In this document: piece by piece, positions 1 through 6,710 of the stretch | How positions within the stretch are numbered: the stretch's first letter is position 1 | Layout: each line of letters starts with the position of its first letter | Origin: Verrucomicrobiota bacterium | GTDB taxonomy: Bacteria > Verrucomicrobiota > Verrucomicrobiia > Chthoniobacterales > JAFAMB01 | Length of the DNA stretch: 15,180 nt | Assembly (NCBI GenBank): GCA_019241095.1 | Contig: JAFAXJ010000519.1 | Location: forward strand, 1-15,180 | Direction: 5' to 3' | Notes under the pieces: model-generated | What the model saw: only the letters and a program-made list of their open reading frames with translations | Database searches by the model: none | What the model was told of the DNA's origin: nothing | Translations under genes and position numbers: made by a program

Positions 1-394
1 GGTTGCGCGTGATGGCGAGGAATATTGCCTGACTCACCTGCCACGGTAATCGGCACGCGGGAGTCATTTTGCTGTACCTGCGCTGAAACATCCTTCACTT
101 GGGATGCAGCACTGAAATTCTGGGCCCGGGGGTGTCCAAACAATGGTAGCCTGGTAAGGATTCCCAGGGCTCGCTCCCGTCATGGACCGGAGATCGTAGC
201 CCAGCAGTTCAGTGCTGAGTGGGTTTAACTGGATGGGCGGCATATGATCTAAGGACGGCGGTATGAATCAACGCACTCAGGATTATTGATATAGCACCCG
301 GACGAGCGCTTACCTTCGTTGGCTGCTGAATTCCTGATCAGTAAACTGTTGGTTACAATCTTTCGCTTACCGACGGGACTCGGTGATCATGAGC
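1..394 (-). pseudogene. Possible decayed gene downstream of trpD (fragments only)
   Basis: No intact gene is visible in this stretch. On the minus strand an ATG (390-388) lies 4 nt after the trpD stop but meets TAA after seven codons. A second frame is open from 337 to 209 and contains a hydrophobic run, GAISIILSALIHTAVL, like a single membrane anchor. A third frame is open from 179 to the window edge and reads protein-like (for example DSRVPITVAGESGNI). These pieces lie in successive frames in the order expected of one frameshifted gene. An anchor followed by a periplasmic domain would suit an envelope protein, perhaps TonB-like, but no motif proves this. The plus-strand frame 25-228 has an unusual, Cys-rich composition and looks like a shadow. 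The region could also simply be non-coding. Confidence 0.3.
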
Positions 395-1435
395 TTAGCT
401 GGTCAGGAAAAATCGTTGAAACTCGCGAAGTTTTTCAAACGCAGCGCCAGATTCCAGCATCTCTATGGCAAGTGGAATACCTTTCTCCATGCGACTGGCT
501 AAACCAGCAATCACCAGAGCCGCTGCCGCGTTAATTACAATAAAGTCGCGTTTAGCACCTTGGTCGCGATTGGAAAGAATTTTCAAGAGAGTTTCGGCAT
601 TCTCTGCGGGGGTGCCTCCTCTCAACTCGTGCAACCCCGCACTCTGAAACCCAAGCTGATCCGGAAAAAGGTAAAAATGGTTTAGTGAATCTCCTATTAC
701 TTCTTGGACATATGTTTCACCTGACAAAGAAATCTCATCCATACCTAGACCAGGGGCGACATGACCATGTACAACCCACGCCTTTGTTCTGCCTACTGCC
801 CTTAAGGCAATCGCATACTTTTCGATGATCGTGGACGAAAAAACCCCGGTGAGTTGAAATGCCGGCCGGGCAGGATTCAACAACGGACCAAGAAGGTTAA
901 AAACTGTAGCAATACCTTGCTCTGCTAACTTTTTCCGCACAGGAGCAATAAATCGGAACGATGGGTGATACATCGGAGCGAAAAAGAAGCCCACACCCGT
1001 GCTGTGAATGCAGTCAATCATCAGATCCATGGGACACTGGATGGGAATACCTAGTTGTTCGAGGATATCTGCAGATCCAGATCGGGAAGTAATGGCTCGA
1101 TTGCCGTGTTTCAGCACAGCTACCCCGGCTGCCGCTAGAACAAAGATGCAAGCGGTGGAAACATTTATCAACTCCAAACGGTCGCCTCCAGTTCCGACCA
1201 AATCTATCGTCGGCCGTCCATCCAGCTCCAGACGAGGCTTAATTGAAAGCTGCAGAAACGCATTTGCAAGTCCACCCAGCTCTTCCCCACTCTCGCCCTT
1301 CCGTTTCAAGGCAATCAGAAACGCTGCCTTACTGCTATCGGGTATGTCCGGATCGGAAAGCTGCTGAGCTGCCAGAACCATCTGATCTGGCAACAGATCT
1401 ATGCCCTGTTCTAATTGTTCGATGAGATTGTTCAA
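395..1435 (-). CDS. trpD: Anthranilate phosphoribosyltransferase (TrpD)
   Basis: TrpD transfers the phosphoribosyl group of PRPP to anthranilate, the second committed step of tryptophan synthesis, in the cytoplasm. The 346-residue product has the family's usual length. It shows the PRPP-binding glycine loop GTGGD (about 81-85), NVST (91-94), KHGNR (109-113), SGSAD (119-123), FNLLGPLLNP (179-188) and a late NAAAAL motif. The reading frame begins at TTG (1435-1433), giving an N terminus NNLIEQLEQGIDL that matches the usual short helix of TrpD. An ATG at 1454-1452 overlaps the upstream gene's stop (TAATG) but is out of frame. The gene lies 18 bp behind the epimerase-like gene and is probably cotranscribed with it. 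No other trp gene is in the window. No clear Shine-Dalgarno sequence precedes the start. Confidence 0.95.
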   Translation of the reverse strand: MNNLIEQLEQGIDLLPDQMVLAAQQLSDPDIPDSSKAAFLIALKRKGESGEELGGLANAFLQLSIKPRLELDGRPTIDLVGTGGDRLELINVSTACIFVLAAAGVAVLKHGNRAITSRSGSADILEQLGIPIQCPMDLMIDCIHSTGVGFFFAPMYHPSFRFIAPVRKKLAEQGIATVFNLLGPLLNPARPAFQLTGVFSSTIIEKYAIALRAVGRTKAWVVHGHVAPGLGMDEISLSGETYVQEVIGDSLNHFYLFPDQLGFQSAGLHELRGGTPAENAETLLKILSNRDQGAKRDFIVINAAAALVIAGLASRMEKGIPLAIEMLESGAAFEKLREFQRFFLTS

Positions 1436-1453
1436 TATTGCTGTAGTGAGACA

Positions 1454-2338
1454 TTAAACTCCACCAAGTGGTAATGAACCTTTCGCGGCCTCTTTGGATT
1501 CATGATCTAGAATATCGCGAATTCCAACCCGGAAATTTGTGATTCCTGGGCGCCAACCCAGCGCTCGCAATTTACCATTCGAAACTCGCTTGCTACTCCA
1601 GCCCCGCTTACGATTCAAGTCACGAACTCCGACGGGCGGCAAAGGTAGACCTAACTCTGAGCAGACATATTGGAACCACTCGAGTTGGCTTACGGGTTCA
1701 TCATCAACAAGGTTGAAAATACCGCTGCACCTCTTTTCTGCCAACAATAACAACCCGGAAACAGCATCGCTTTGGTACAGCATATTCATAATCCTTTCGC
1801 CTGCTCCGTCCAACAGCGCCTTGCCTGCTCTCAATCTTTGTAGTGGGACGCAACGGCCAGGTCCATAGAGCCCCGCCATCCGGGCGACTGTCCCCGCACT
1901 GTCCAGCACTGCCTTCTCGGCTCGTAATAAAATCCTTCCTGTCTCGTTGCGGGGATCGGTAAAAGAACCTTCGTCGACTAAGGATCCATCCATCTGTGCA
2001 TAAACCGAAGTGGAACTAGTAAAAATGAGGTGGCCGAAGTCCAGGGTGGAGCGCAAGTTGATTATGCCGCCATAGAATACCTGTTGGTAAGCGTCAGCGC
2101 CGCCCCGACCCGAGCTGGCGGTGTGAATGACAATGTCAAAAGCGCGCTTTGGCATTTTGAGGAGGTTCTCTCGGGCTCTAATATCAACAGCCAAGACGGG
2201 AAAGGCTTCCCTATTAAGCTCAATGGCTGAAACATCTGAAAGAGTGAGCGCGCTCACGTGACAGCCGCTTTCCGCAAAGCGGCGAGCGAGCGGGAGACCT
2301 ATAAATCCACAACCAACAACAAGAACAGAAAGTGGCAC
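1454..2338 (-). CDS. NAD(P)-binding extended-SDR / epimerase-like protein (YeeZ-type)
   Basis: This is a 294-residue Rossmann-fold protein of the extended short-chain dehydrogenase/NDP-sugar epimerase superfamily. The N-terminal dinucleotide-binding motif is GCGFIG (residues 9-14). SSTSVY (108-113) follows the fourth strand, then ETGRILLRAEKAV and ARMAGLYGPGR (about 152-163). The usual YxxxK catalytic pair is not apparent, and GR.LL.AE takes its place. That pattern resembles the E. coli YeeZ/WcaG-like group, whose substrates are mostly unknown. The start is GTG (2338-2336). It is the first gene of a minus-strand operon with trpD. A TATGAT hexamer (2349-2344) only 5 nt upstream of the GTG could be a -10 element and would imply an almost leaderless message. 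The superfamily is certain and the reaction is not. Confidence 0.85.
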   Translation of the reverse strand: MPLSVLVVGCGFIGLPLARRFAESGCHVSALTLSDVSAIELNREAFPVLAVDIRARENLLKMPKRAFDIVIHTASSGRGGADAYQQVFYGGIINLRSTLDFGHLIFTSSTSVYAQMDGSLVDEGSFTDPRNETGRILLRAEKAVLDSAGTVARMAGLYGPGRCVPLQRLRAGKALLDGAGERIMNMLYQSDAVSGLLLLAEKRCSGIFNLVDDEPVSQLEWFQYVCSELGLPLPPVGVRDLNRKRGWSSKRVSNGKLRALGWRPGITNFRVGIRDILDHESKEAAKGSLPLGGV

Positions 2339-2515
2339 TGGGTATCATATATCGAATGATGAACGTGTACTGCGAAAAGGAGACGAGAAGCCGGGAGTGG
2401 AAGCCAGGGAAAGGAGCCGAGGGAGTCGTACCCGAAAGGTCGCAAATGACGGACAGGGTTGCGTTCTGTTGATTCCCCTCGTCTTCGTACATTTGTGTGC
2501 TATATTGCGCCCTCT
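2339..2515. promoter_or_regulatory. Divergent intergenic region with candidate promoters
   Basis: This 177-bp region separates two divergently transcribed genes. For the plus strand there is an extended -10 element, TGcTATATT (2498-2506), without a good -35 at normal spacing. The expected transcription start, about 7 nt downstream, falls within a few bases of the ATG at 2516. For the minus strand, TATGAT (2349-2344) lies just ahead of the GTG at 2338. The middle is strongly purine-rich and contains three degenerate 13-14 bp repeats. Promoter calls are by eye only. Confidence 0.4.
2387..2426 (+). repeat. Three degenerate tandem copies of a purine-rich 13-14 bp unit
   Basis: Three consecutive units read GAAGCCGGGAGTG (2387-2399), GAAGCCAGGGAAAG (2400-2413) and GAGCCGAGGGAGT (2414-2426). 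They share a GA(A)GCC-RGGGA core. They sit in the middle of the divergent intergenic region, where a regulator could bind side by side. They may equally be chance low-complexity sequence, since the whole stretch is purine-biased. Confidence 0.4.
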
Positions 2516-2836
2516 ATGGCTATTCAGAAGAAAAACGCTTTCTCTCGTCGCCTGCCTGACCTAGTCACCGAAGAACTCGTGTCTGTTTTATCTCAGAAGA
2601 AGTCCTTTGAGTTTAAGCAACTCTTTGAGATAGTGCACGAGAACTTGCGTCAACGGAATGCAGCGAGCGGCGGTGAAGAAATGTTGCGGTTACGTGCTTA
2701 CGAAAAACTTCAAAATCTGGTAGCCCGCGGGGCGGTAAAGAAAACAGGAAAGTCCTATAGAGGTGATTCTGCCGCGCTTGCCGCAATGGCAGCAGCGAAC
2801 TCGGCGCAAGCAGCAGCAGTGGCCGCAAAACCGTAA
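2516..2836 (+). CDS. Small conserved-looking protein, possible winged helix, Ala-rich tail
   Basis: The product is 106 residues if it starts at ATG 2516. A TTG at 2459 would add 19 residues, but these are poorly protein-like and overlap the apparent promoter. The first 85 residues are charged and helical. They include a segment (roughly LVTEELVSVLSQKKSFEFKQ and QNLVARGAVKKTGKSYRG) whose pattern of helices ending in a short basic turn resembles a winged-helix DNA-binding fold. Residues from about 85 on are an alanine-rich tail (AALAAMAAANSAQAAAVAAKP). I do not recognise a named family. The gene stops 6 nt before nuoA, so the two are almost certainly cotranscribed. No Shine-Dalgarno sequence is present, and a -10-like element lies 9 nt upstream of the ATG, suggesting a leaderless transcript. 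Confidence 0.7.
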   Translation: MAIQKKNAFSRRLPDLVTEELVSVLSQKKSFEFKQLFEIVHENLRQRNAASGGEEMLRLRAYEKLQNLVARGAVKKTGKSYRGDSAALAAMAAANSAQAAAVAAKP

Positions 2837-2842
2837 TTACTT

Positions 2843-3220
2843 ATGGTGCAGGACTATCTGCCGATCTTGTTGCAGGTTATTGTCGCGATCGGATTTGCCG
2901 GCGTAGCCTTACTTGCAAGTGTTGTTCTGGGGCGTGTTGGCCGGCGTAACCCCACCAAAGATAGTGCTTATGAGTGCGGCATGATTGCTAAAGGGGAGCC
3001 CCAACCGAGGTTCAGTGTCAAGTTTTACCTGGTGGCGATGCTGTTCATCCTTTTCGACATTGAACTGGTTTTTATGTATCCGTGGGCAGTGGCTTATCGC
3101 GACTACATAGCCACATATAATGCCTGGACCATTTTCGGTAGCATGTTTGGCTTTGTTTTCATTTTGATGGTCGGATTTGTGTATGCCATCAAAAAAGGGG
3201 CTCTCGATTGGAAGCGCTAG
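2843..3220 (+). CDS. nuoA: NADH-quinone oxidoreductase subunit A (NuoA)
   Basis: NuoA is a small membrane subunit of respiratory complex I, located near the quinone site at the junction of the peripheral and membrane arms. The 125-residue product has the expected length and three hydrophobic helices (about 8-30, 60-84, 95-116). Family signatures are clear: SAYECG (41-46), RFSVKFYLVAMLFILFDIE (56-74) with the following FMYPWA, and the C-terminal YAIKKGALDWKR. It begins 6 nt after the preceding small gene and is followed by a strong terminator, not by nuoB. The rest of complex I must therefore be elsewhere, if present. No Shine-Dalgarno sequence is visible, so translation may be coupled to the upstream gene. 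Confidence 0.96.
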   Translation: MVQDYLPILLQVIVAIGFAGVALLASVVLGRVGRRNPTKDSAYECGMIAKGEPQPRFSVKFYLVAMLFILFDIELVFMYPWAVAYRDYIATYNAWTIFGSMFGFVFILMVGFVYAIKKGALDWKR

Positions 3221-3320
3221 AGCGTATCAGTGGAATGTCTCTTATTGTTGATTATCCTGGCTATTAGTAAGTCGTAAATTTTGAAGGTGCTGGACTTTAG
3301 TCGGCTCCGGCTTGAAGACT

Positions 3321-3360
3321 AAGGGTGGGTTTGCTTTGCATATGCAAGCTCACCCTTTTT
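3321..3360 (+). terminator. Intrinsic terminator after nuoA
   Basis: A long hairpin is followed by five T residues. GGGTG (3323-3327) pairs with CACCC (3351-3355). Inside, GC pairs with GC around the perfect 12-bp palindrome TTGCATATGCAA (3336-3347), and the T run occupies 3356-3360. The adenines at 3321-3322 can extend the stem. It lies 100 nt beyond the nuoA stop and 22 nt before the acylphosphatase start, so it would end the nuoA transcript. Confidence 0.85.
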
Positions 3361-3382
3361 GTGTGTTTAGAGATTACAGAAC

Positions 3383-3685
3383 ATGAGTGGTCCCATCGAC
3401 TCACCTCTGGTAGCTAAACGTGTGCATTACGAAGGCAGGGTTCAAGGTGTCGGCTTTAGATTTTCCGCGAAGGAGCTTACGACCGGCTACGAATTGTTGG
3501 GATGGATCAAAAACTTACCCGACGGCCGTGTAGAAATGGTGATTCAGGGCGCTGCCGCTGAAGTCGACGGATTCTTAGATGCCATTCTTAACAGTCATCT
3601 TCGCCGATATATCAAGCGCTTTACCGTAACGGACATTCCTGTCAGTTCTGAACTGAAACTGCAGGGATTCCACATCTGTCATTGA
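3383..3685 (+). CDS. acyP: Acylphosphatase
   Basis: Acylphosphatases hydrolyse carboxyl-phosphate bonds such as those in acetyl phosphate or carbamoyl phosphate, in the cytosol. The 100-residue product is slightly longer than the usual 90, owing to about ten extra N-terminal residues. The signature GRVQGVGFRF (18-27) contains the phosphate-binding Arg26, and WIKNLPDGRVEM (41-52) contains the catalytic Asn44. The ATG start lies 22 nt after the terminator hairpin, so a promoter must lie at or just beyond it. None is obvious. Confidence 0.94.
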   Translation: MSGPIDSPLVAKRVHYEGRVQGVGFRFSAKELTTGYELLGWIKNLPDGRVEMVIQGAAAEVDGFLDAILNSHLRRYIKRFTVTDIPVSSELKLQGFHICH

Positions 3686-3712
3686 ACTCGTTCCCTTTCG
3701 CAATATTGTTTC

Positions 3713-3725
3713 TGTCTCGGAGACA
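3713..3725. repeat. Perfect inverted repeat upstream of the phosphoesterase gene
   Basis: TGTCTC and GAGACA are separated by a single G between the acylphosphatase stop and the phosphoesterase start. TTGTTT (3706-3711) just upstream could be a -35 box, but no matching -10 is convincing. The short dyad could be an operator. It lacks a T run, so it is not a terminator on either strand. Confidence 0.35.
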
Positions 3726-3760
3726 TAAAAGACTCGTAACCGGTTCAGCGACAAACTCAC

Positions 3761-4483
3761 ATGCGTTTCGCTATTTTTGGCGATATTCACGCCAACCTTG
3801 AAGCATTGGAAGTAATCCTCGCTGACGCACGGAACCTGGGCGCAACCAACTTCATCTGTCTAGGTGATGTCGTGGGATACAACGCTAACCCTCACGAATG
3901 CCTTGAGATAGTTCAATCTCTGCGATGCCCAGTTGTGAAGGGAAATCATGATGAGTACGCTGCCTCCGATTCTTCGCTAGAACATTTCAACCCCTTGGCC
4001 GAACTTGCGATCCGGTGGACTCGAGATCAACTCGAACCTCGAGAACGTACGTGGCTCGCTAACTTACCTCTGATCTCAGAGATCGATCAAACCACCATTG
4101 TACATGCAACACTCGACGAACCCGCCAGTTGGACCTATGTATTAAACCAGTTGGATGCGGCATCAAGCTTTGCCAACCAGACCACCGACCTCTGTTTTTT
4201 TGGCCACACTCACGCTCCGAGAGTGTACGTGCAGGAAGATTCTGTGACTGGGATGCCTTTAGACGAGTTGGTTCTTGAGCACGGGAAGCGCTACTTTATC
4301 AATGTGGGCAGCGTCGGACAGCCAAGAGATGGTGATTGGCGAGCCGCCTATGTCATTTTCGATAGTCAGACAAGACTAGTTAAACTCCGGCGGTTGGCTT
4401 ACGGCTTGCGGAAAACGCAGGAAAAGATAGTCGCGTCAGGTCTCCCCCCCAGGCTTGCAGAACGCTTGGCGTTCGGGAAATGA
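3761..4483 (+). CDS. Calcineurin-like metallophosphoesterase
   Basis: The 240-residue protein has the full metal-binding set of the calcineurin-like phosphoesterase superfamily. GDIHAN supplies Asp8 and His10, LGDVVGYN supplies Asp36, GNHDE supplies Asn62 and His63, IVHATL supplies His115, and FFGHTHAP supplies His149 and His151. The fold binds two divalent metals and cleaves phosphomono- or diesters. The substrate here is unknown. The layout resembles the single-domain YfcE/Metallophos_2 group, not ApaH. The ATG start has no obvious Shine-Dalgarno sequence. Its stop overlaps the start of the next gene (ATGA), so the heptosyltransferase is translated from the same message. Confidence 0.9.
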   Translation: MRFAIFGDIHANLEALEVILADARNLGATNFICLGDVVGYNANPHECLEIVQSLRCPVVKGNHDEYAASDSSLEHFNPLAELAIRWTRDQLEPRERTWLANLPLISEIDQTTIVHATLDEPASWTYVLNQLDAASSFANQTTDLCFFGHTHAPRVYVQEDSVTGMPLDELVLEHGKRYFINVGSVGQPRDGDWRAAYVIFDSQTRLVKLRRLAYGLRKTQEKIVASGLPPRLAERLAFGK

Positions 4484-5463
4484 CATCAATTCTGATCGTA
4501 AAGCCAAGTTCACTTGGTGATATTATCCACACACTGCCGGCAATTCATTTCCTGAAAAGAACCTTTCCGAAAGCTGACCTACATTGGATAGTAAGCATCG
4601 AATCGCTTCCCCTGCTCGAAGGAAATCCTGACCTTACAACCCTTATTCCCTTTCCTAGGCATAGATTTCGAGGATGGAAGGGAATCATCGAATTTCATCG
4701 CTGGTGTGGAACCCTTGTTAAGCAAGAACCAGATTTGGTCCTTGATTTCCAAGGTTTGCTCCGGAGCGCTTGGATAGCTCGATGCGCTCGCGGCGCGAAG
4801 GTTCTAGGCATGTCGGATTCGCGTGAAGGAGCCCAGCTCCTCTATCATGCTCGTGCAGTAGTCGGACGCGATCAGCATGCAGTGGATAGGAATCTAGCCT
4901 TGGCAAGATTGGCCGGCGCGAACGTTTCCGGCCCGGTCTCCTTTTTGTTACCTGACGGGAAACATGTTTCCTTGCCAGTTAGGGATTTTATCCTGCTGCA
5001 TCCCTATGCGCGTGGAAAAGGCAAATCTTTGACACCTCGAGAAATCTTTGAGCTTACAGAAGCTCTCAACCCCTGGCAGGTCGTCATCGTTGGTCGTTCC
5101 AGAGAAAAACCTGGCCTTAGTAAAAACAGTATCTCGCTAGTTAACCAAACAGATCTGCTCGAGCTGATATGGTTGTTCCGAAAAGCAACATTCGCTATCA
5201 GTGTTGATAGCGGACCGGCCCATATAGGGGCCGCCGTGTCACGGCGACTTTTAGCCGTTCACACCTGGACTGACCCGTTGCGGCACGGCCCCTACAACCC
5301 GGAGGCCTGGGTCTGGAAATCTGGGCAGATTCTGCGAGTTCAAGGCCTGGCGAACCTTTCCGTGTCGAGAGAGATCAGGCCTAAACGCGACATCAGGCCA
5401 AAGCCTTTGATAATTGCAACTTTCGTGAAGGAACAACTATGCAATAAATCAACTGAGCGGTAA
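4480..5463 (+). CDS. Glycosyltransferase family 9, heptosyltransferase I-like
   Basis: GT9 enzymes transfer ADP-heptose to the inner core of lipopolysaccharide at the inner face of the cytoplasmic membrane. The 327-residue product begins with ILIVKPSSLGDIIHTLPA, the family N-terminal motif with catalytic-base Asp14. It has LVLDFQGLLRSA (86-97), HPYARGKGKSLTP (174-186) and the donor-site motif SVDSGPAHIGAA (241-252). The closest match by motif is heptosyltransferase I (WaaC), but other GT9 acceptors are possible. Near the C terminus, residues EIRPKR DIRPKP come from an 18-bp tandem near-duplication. The gene overlaps the phosphoesterase by 4 bp and ends 8 nt before yajQ. Confidence 0.88.
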   Translation: MTSILIVKPSSLGDIIHTLPAIHFLKRTFPKADLHWIVSIESLPLLEGNPDLTTLIPFPRHRFRGWKGIIEFHRWCGTLVKQEPDLVLDFQGLLRSAWIARCARGAKVLGMSDSREGAQLLYHARAVVGRDQHAVDRNLALARLAGANVSGPVSFLLPDGKHVSLPVRDFILLHPYARGKGKSLTPREIFELTEALNPWQVVIVGRSREKPGLSKNSISLVNQTDLLELIWLFRKATFAISVDSGPAHIGAAVSRRLLAVHTWTDPLRHGPYNPEAWVWKSGQILRVQGLANLSVSREIRPKRDIRPKPLIIATFVKEQLCNKSTER

Positions 5464-5471
5464 CTAGTACT

Positions 5472-5960
5472 ATGCCTTCATTTGATGTTGTCTCTGAAGT
5501 CGACAAACAGGAGGTCGATAACGCCATTAACCAAGCTCGAAAAGAACTTCTCACCAGGTTTGACCTGAAGGACAGCAAGGTCACCATCGACTTACCCGAA
5601 GAGAATTTGATCGAGGTTAAGGCTGCGGATGCAGCAAAACTCAAGTCCCTGGTAGAAATAGTCATTGCCAAGTTGGCGAAAAGGAATGTCGATTTGCGAA
5701 ATGTTGAGCGGAAAGAGCCTGCTATCTCTCCATTAGGCCTTGCGCGTCAGGAAATCAGTATTAAACAGGGTCTGGACGGCGAAAAAGCAAAGGAAATTGT
5801 AAAAGCGATAAAGGCTTCCGAGATTAAGGTCCAGAGCCAACTTCAAGAGCGCCAGATTCGCGTAACTGGCAAAAAGAAAGATGATCTCCAGGCTGTGATC
5901 AAATTACTGCGGAGCAAAGATTTCGGAGTTGGTTTGAATTTCGCAAATTTCCGAGATTAA
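5472..5960 (+). CDS. yajQ: YajQ family nucleotide-binding protein (UPF0234)
   Basis: The 162-residue product has normal YajQ length and signatures. MPSFDVVSEVD opens the protein, LLTRFDLKDSK lies near residue 27-37, QEISIKQGLDGEKAKEIVK in the middle, and LNFANFRD is the C terminus. YajQ has two RNP-like domains. In Xanthomonas and Pseudomonas it has been reported to bind cyclic di-GMP, and it is otherwise a nucleic-acid or nucleotide-binding protein of uncertain role. The ATG lies 8 nt after the heptosyltransferase stop, suggesting the same operon. Confidence 0.94.
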   Translation: MPSFDVVSEVDKQEVDNAINQARKELLTRFDLKDSKVTIDLPEENLIEVKAADAAKLKSLVEIVIAKLAKRNVDLRNVERKEPAISPLGLARQEISIKQGLDGEKAKEIVKAIKASEIKVQSQLQERQIRVTGKKKDDLQAVIKLLRSKDFGVGLNFANFRD

Positions 5961-5973
5961 TTTCCTAGTAATC

Positions 5974-6579
5974 GTGAAGTCGCACTTACAAGCACTGAGC
6001 TTAGCTGCTGTAACATTCTTCCAGTGGAGTGTGAATGGGCTAGCGTATGAAATCGGCGAGAGTAATGCTTCCAGAGCATTGGACCAGAAAGTTTCCTGGC
6101 CGGTTATTCAAATAGGCGTTTATCATCCAGACGACAAATATGACGAGCGTTCGGCCAATTTCTATGACAGCAGAGATCCCGATCGCTATTTTACCAGATA
6201 TCCTGACAAATACCTTCCGACTCCCGAACAACGGAAAACGGCCCTTCAACGTGTCGCAGCCTTTTTCGAGGCAATCTTCCATCATCGACAATCCGCCCCT
6301 AAGCACCATTATATCGCGATAGAGACATTAAGACCGAATTCTCGACAGCTGTCTCTTTACAATTTTAGAAGGGCCGCAGCTATTAGAGAGGCCCAGGCTA
6401 AGAAAACAAAATTAGCTTCTCATTGGGTTGCTCCAAAAGAACTGCACTGTGTGATGTTGTTCGACACGCAATCTCTCCAACTCGTTGGTAATAATTGCTA
6501 TTTCATCCCGCACATTCCGCCCAATGGCGAAACGGTTAGGTTCGATACAATAAACGCTGAGTTTGTCGGCTCGCGCTAA
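5974..6579 (+). CDS. Secreted protein of unknown function
   Basis: This is a 201-residue product with a GTG start (5974-5976), 13 nt after yajQ. Residues 1-24 look like a Sec signal peptide: Lys2, a hydrophobic core, then NGLA with likely cleavage before YEIG. The mature part is polar and aromatic-rich, with a Tyr/Asp-rich stretch (YDSRDPDRYFTRYPDKY, about 64-80), a helical basic middle, and two cysteines (Cys159 and Cys175) that could form a disulfide in the periplasm. The C-terminal region contains HCVMLFDTQSLQLVGNNCY. I do not recognise a family. It is the last plus-strand gene of this run, and no terminator is visible in the 131 bp before the convergent oxidoreductase gene. Confidence 0.75.
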   Translation: MKSHLQALSLAAVTFFQWSVNGLAYEIGESNASRALDQKVSWPVIQIGVYHPDDKYDERSANFYDSRDPDRYFTRYPDKYLPTPEQRKTALQRVAAFFEAIFHHRQSAPKHHYIAIETLRPNSRQLSLYNFRRAAAIREAQAKKTKLASHWVAPKELHCVMLFDTQSLQLVGNNCYFIPHIPPNGETVRFDTINAEFVGSR

Positions 6580-6710
6580 TAAAAAACCGGGATTGGCAAA
6601 GAGGCGTTCGGAAGGTTTATCTCCAATTTTCTATGAATCGATGTGGGCGTGCGCCTCCGCGTACCCTGACCATCGTTAGATTTGATGCGAACTGTCCTGG
6701 AGCCGTGCCA

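Noticed and set aside
25..228. Plus-strand open frame of 67 codons
   Set aside because: Its composition is unlike a normal protein here, and it lies antisense to a more protein-like minus-strand frame.
2220..2492. Minus-strand open frame across the divergent promoter
   Set aside because: It overlaps the true start of the epimerase-like gene in another frame and encodes the purine-rich repeat tract, with no protein-like features.
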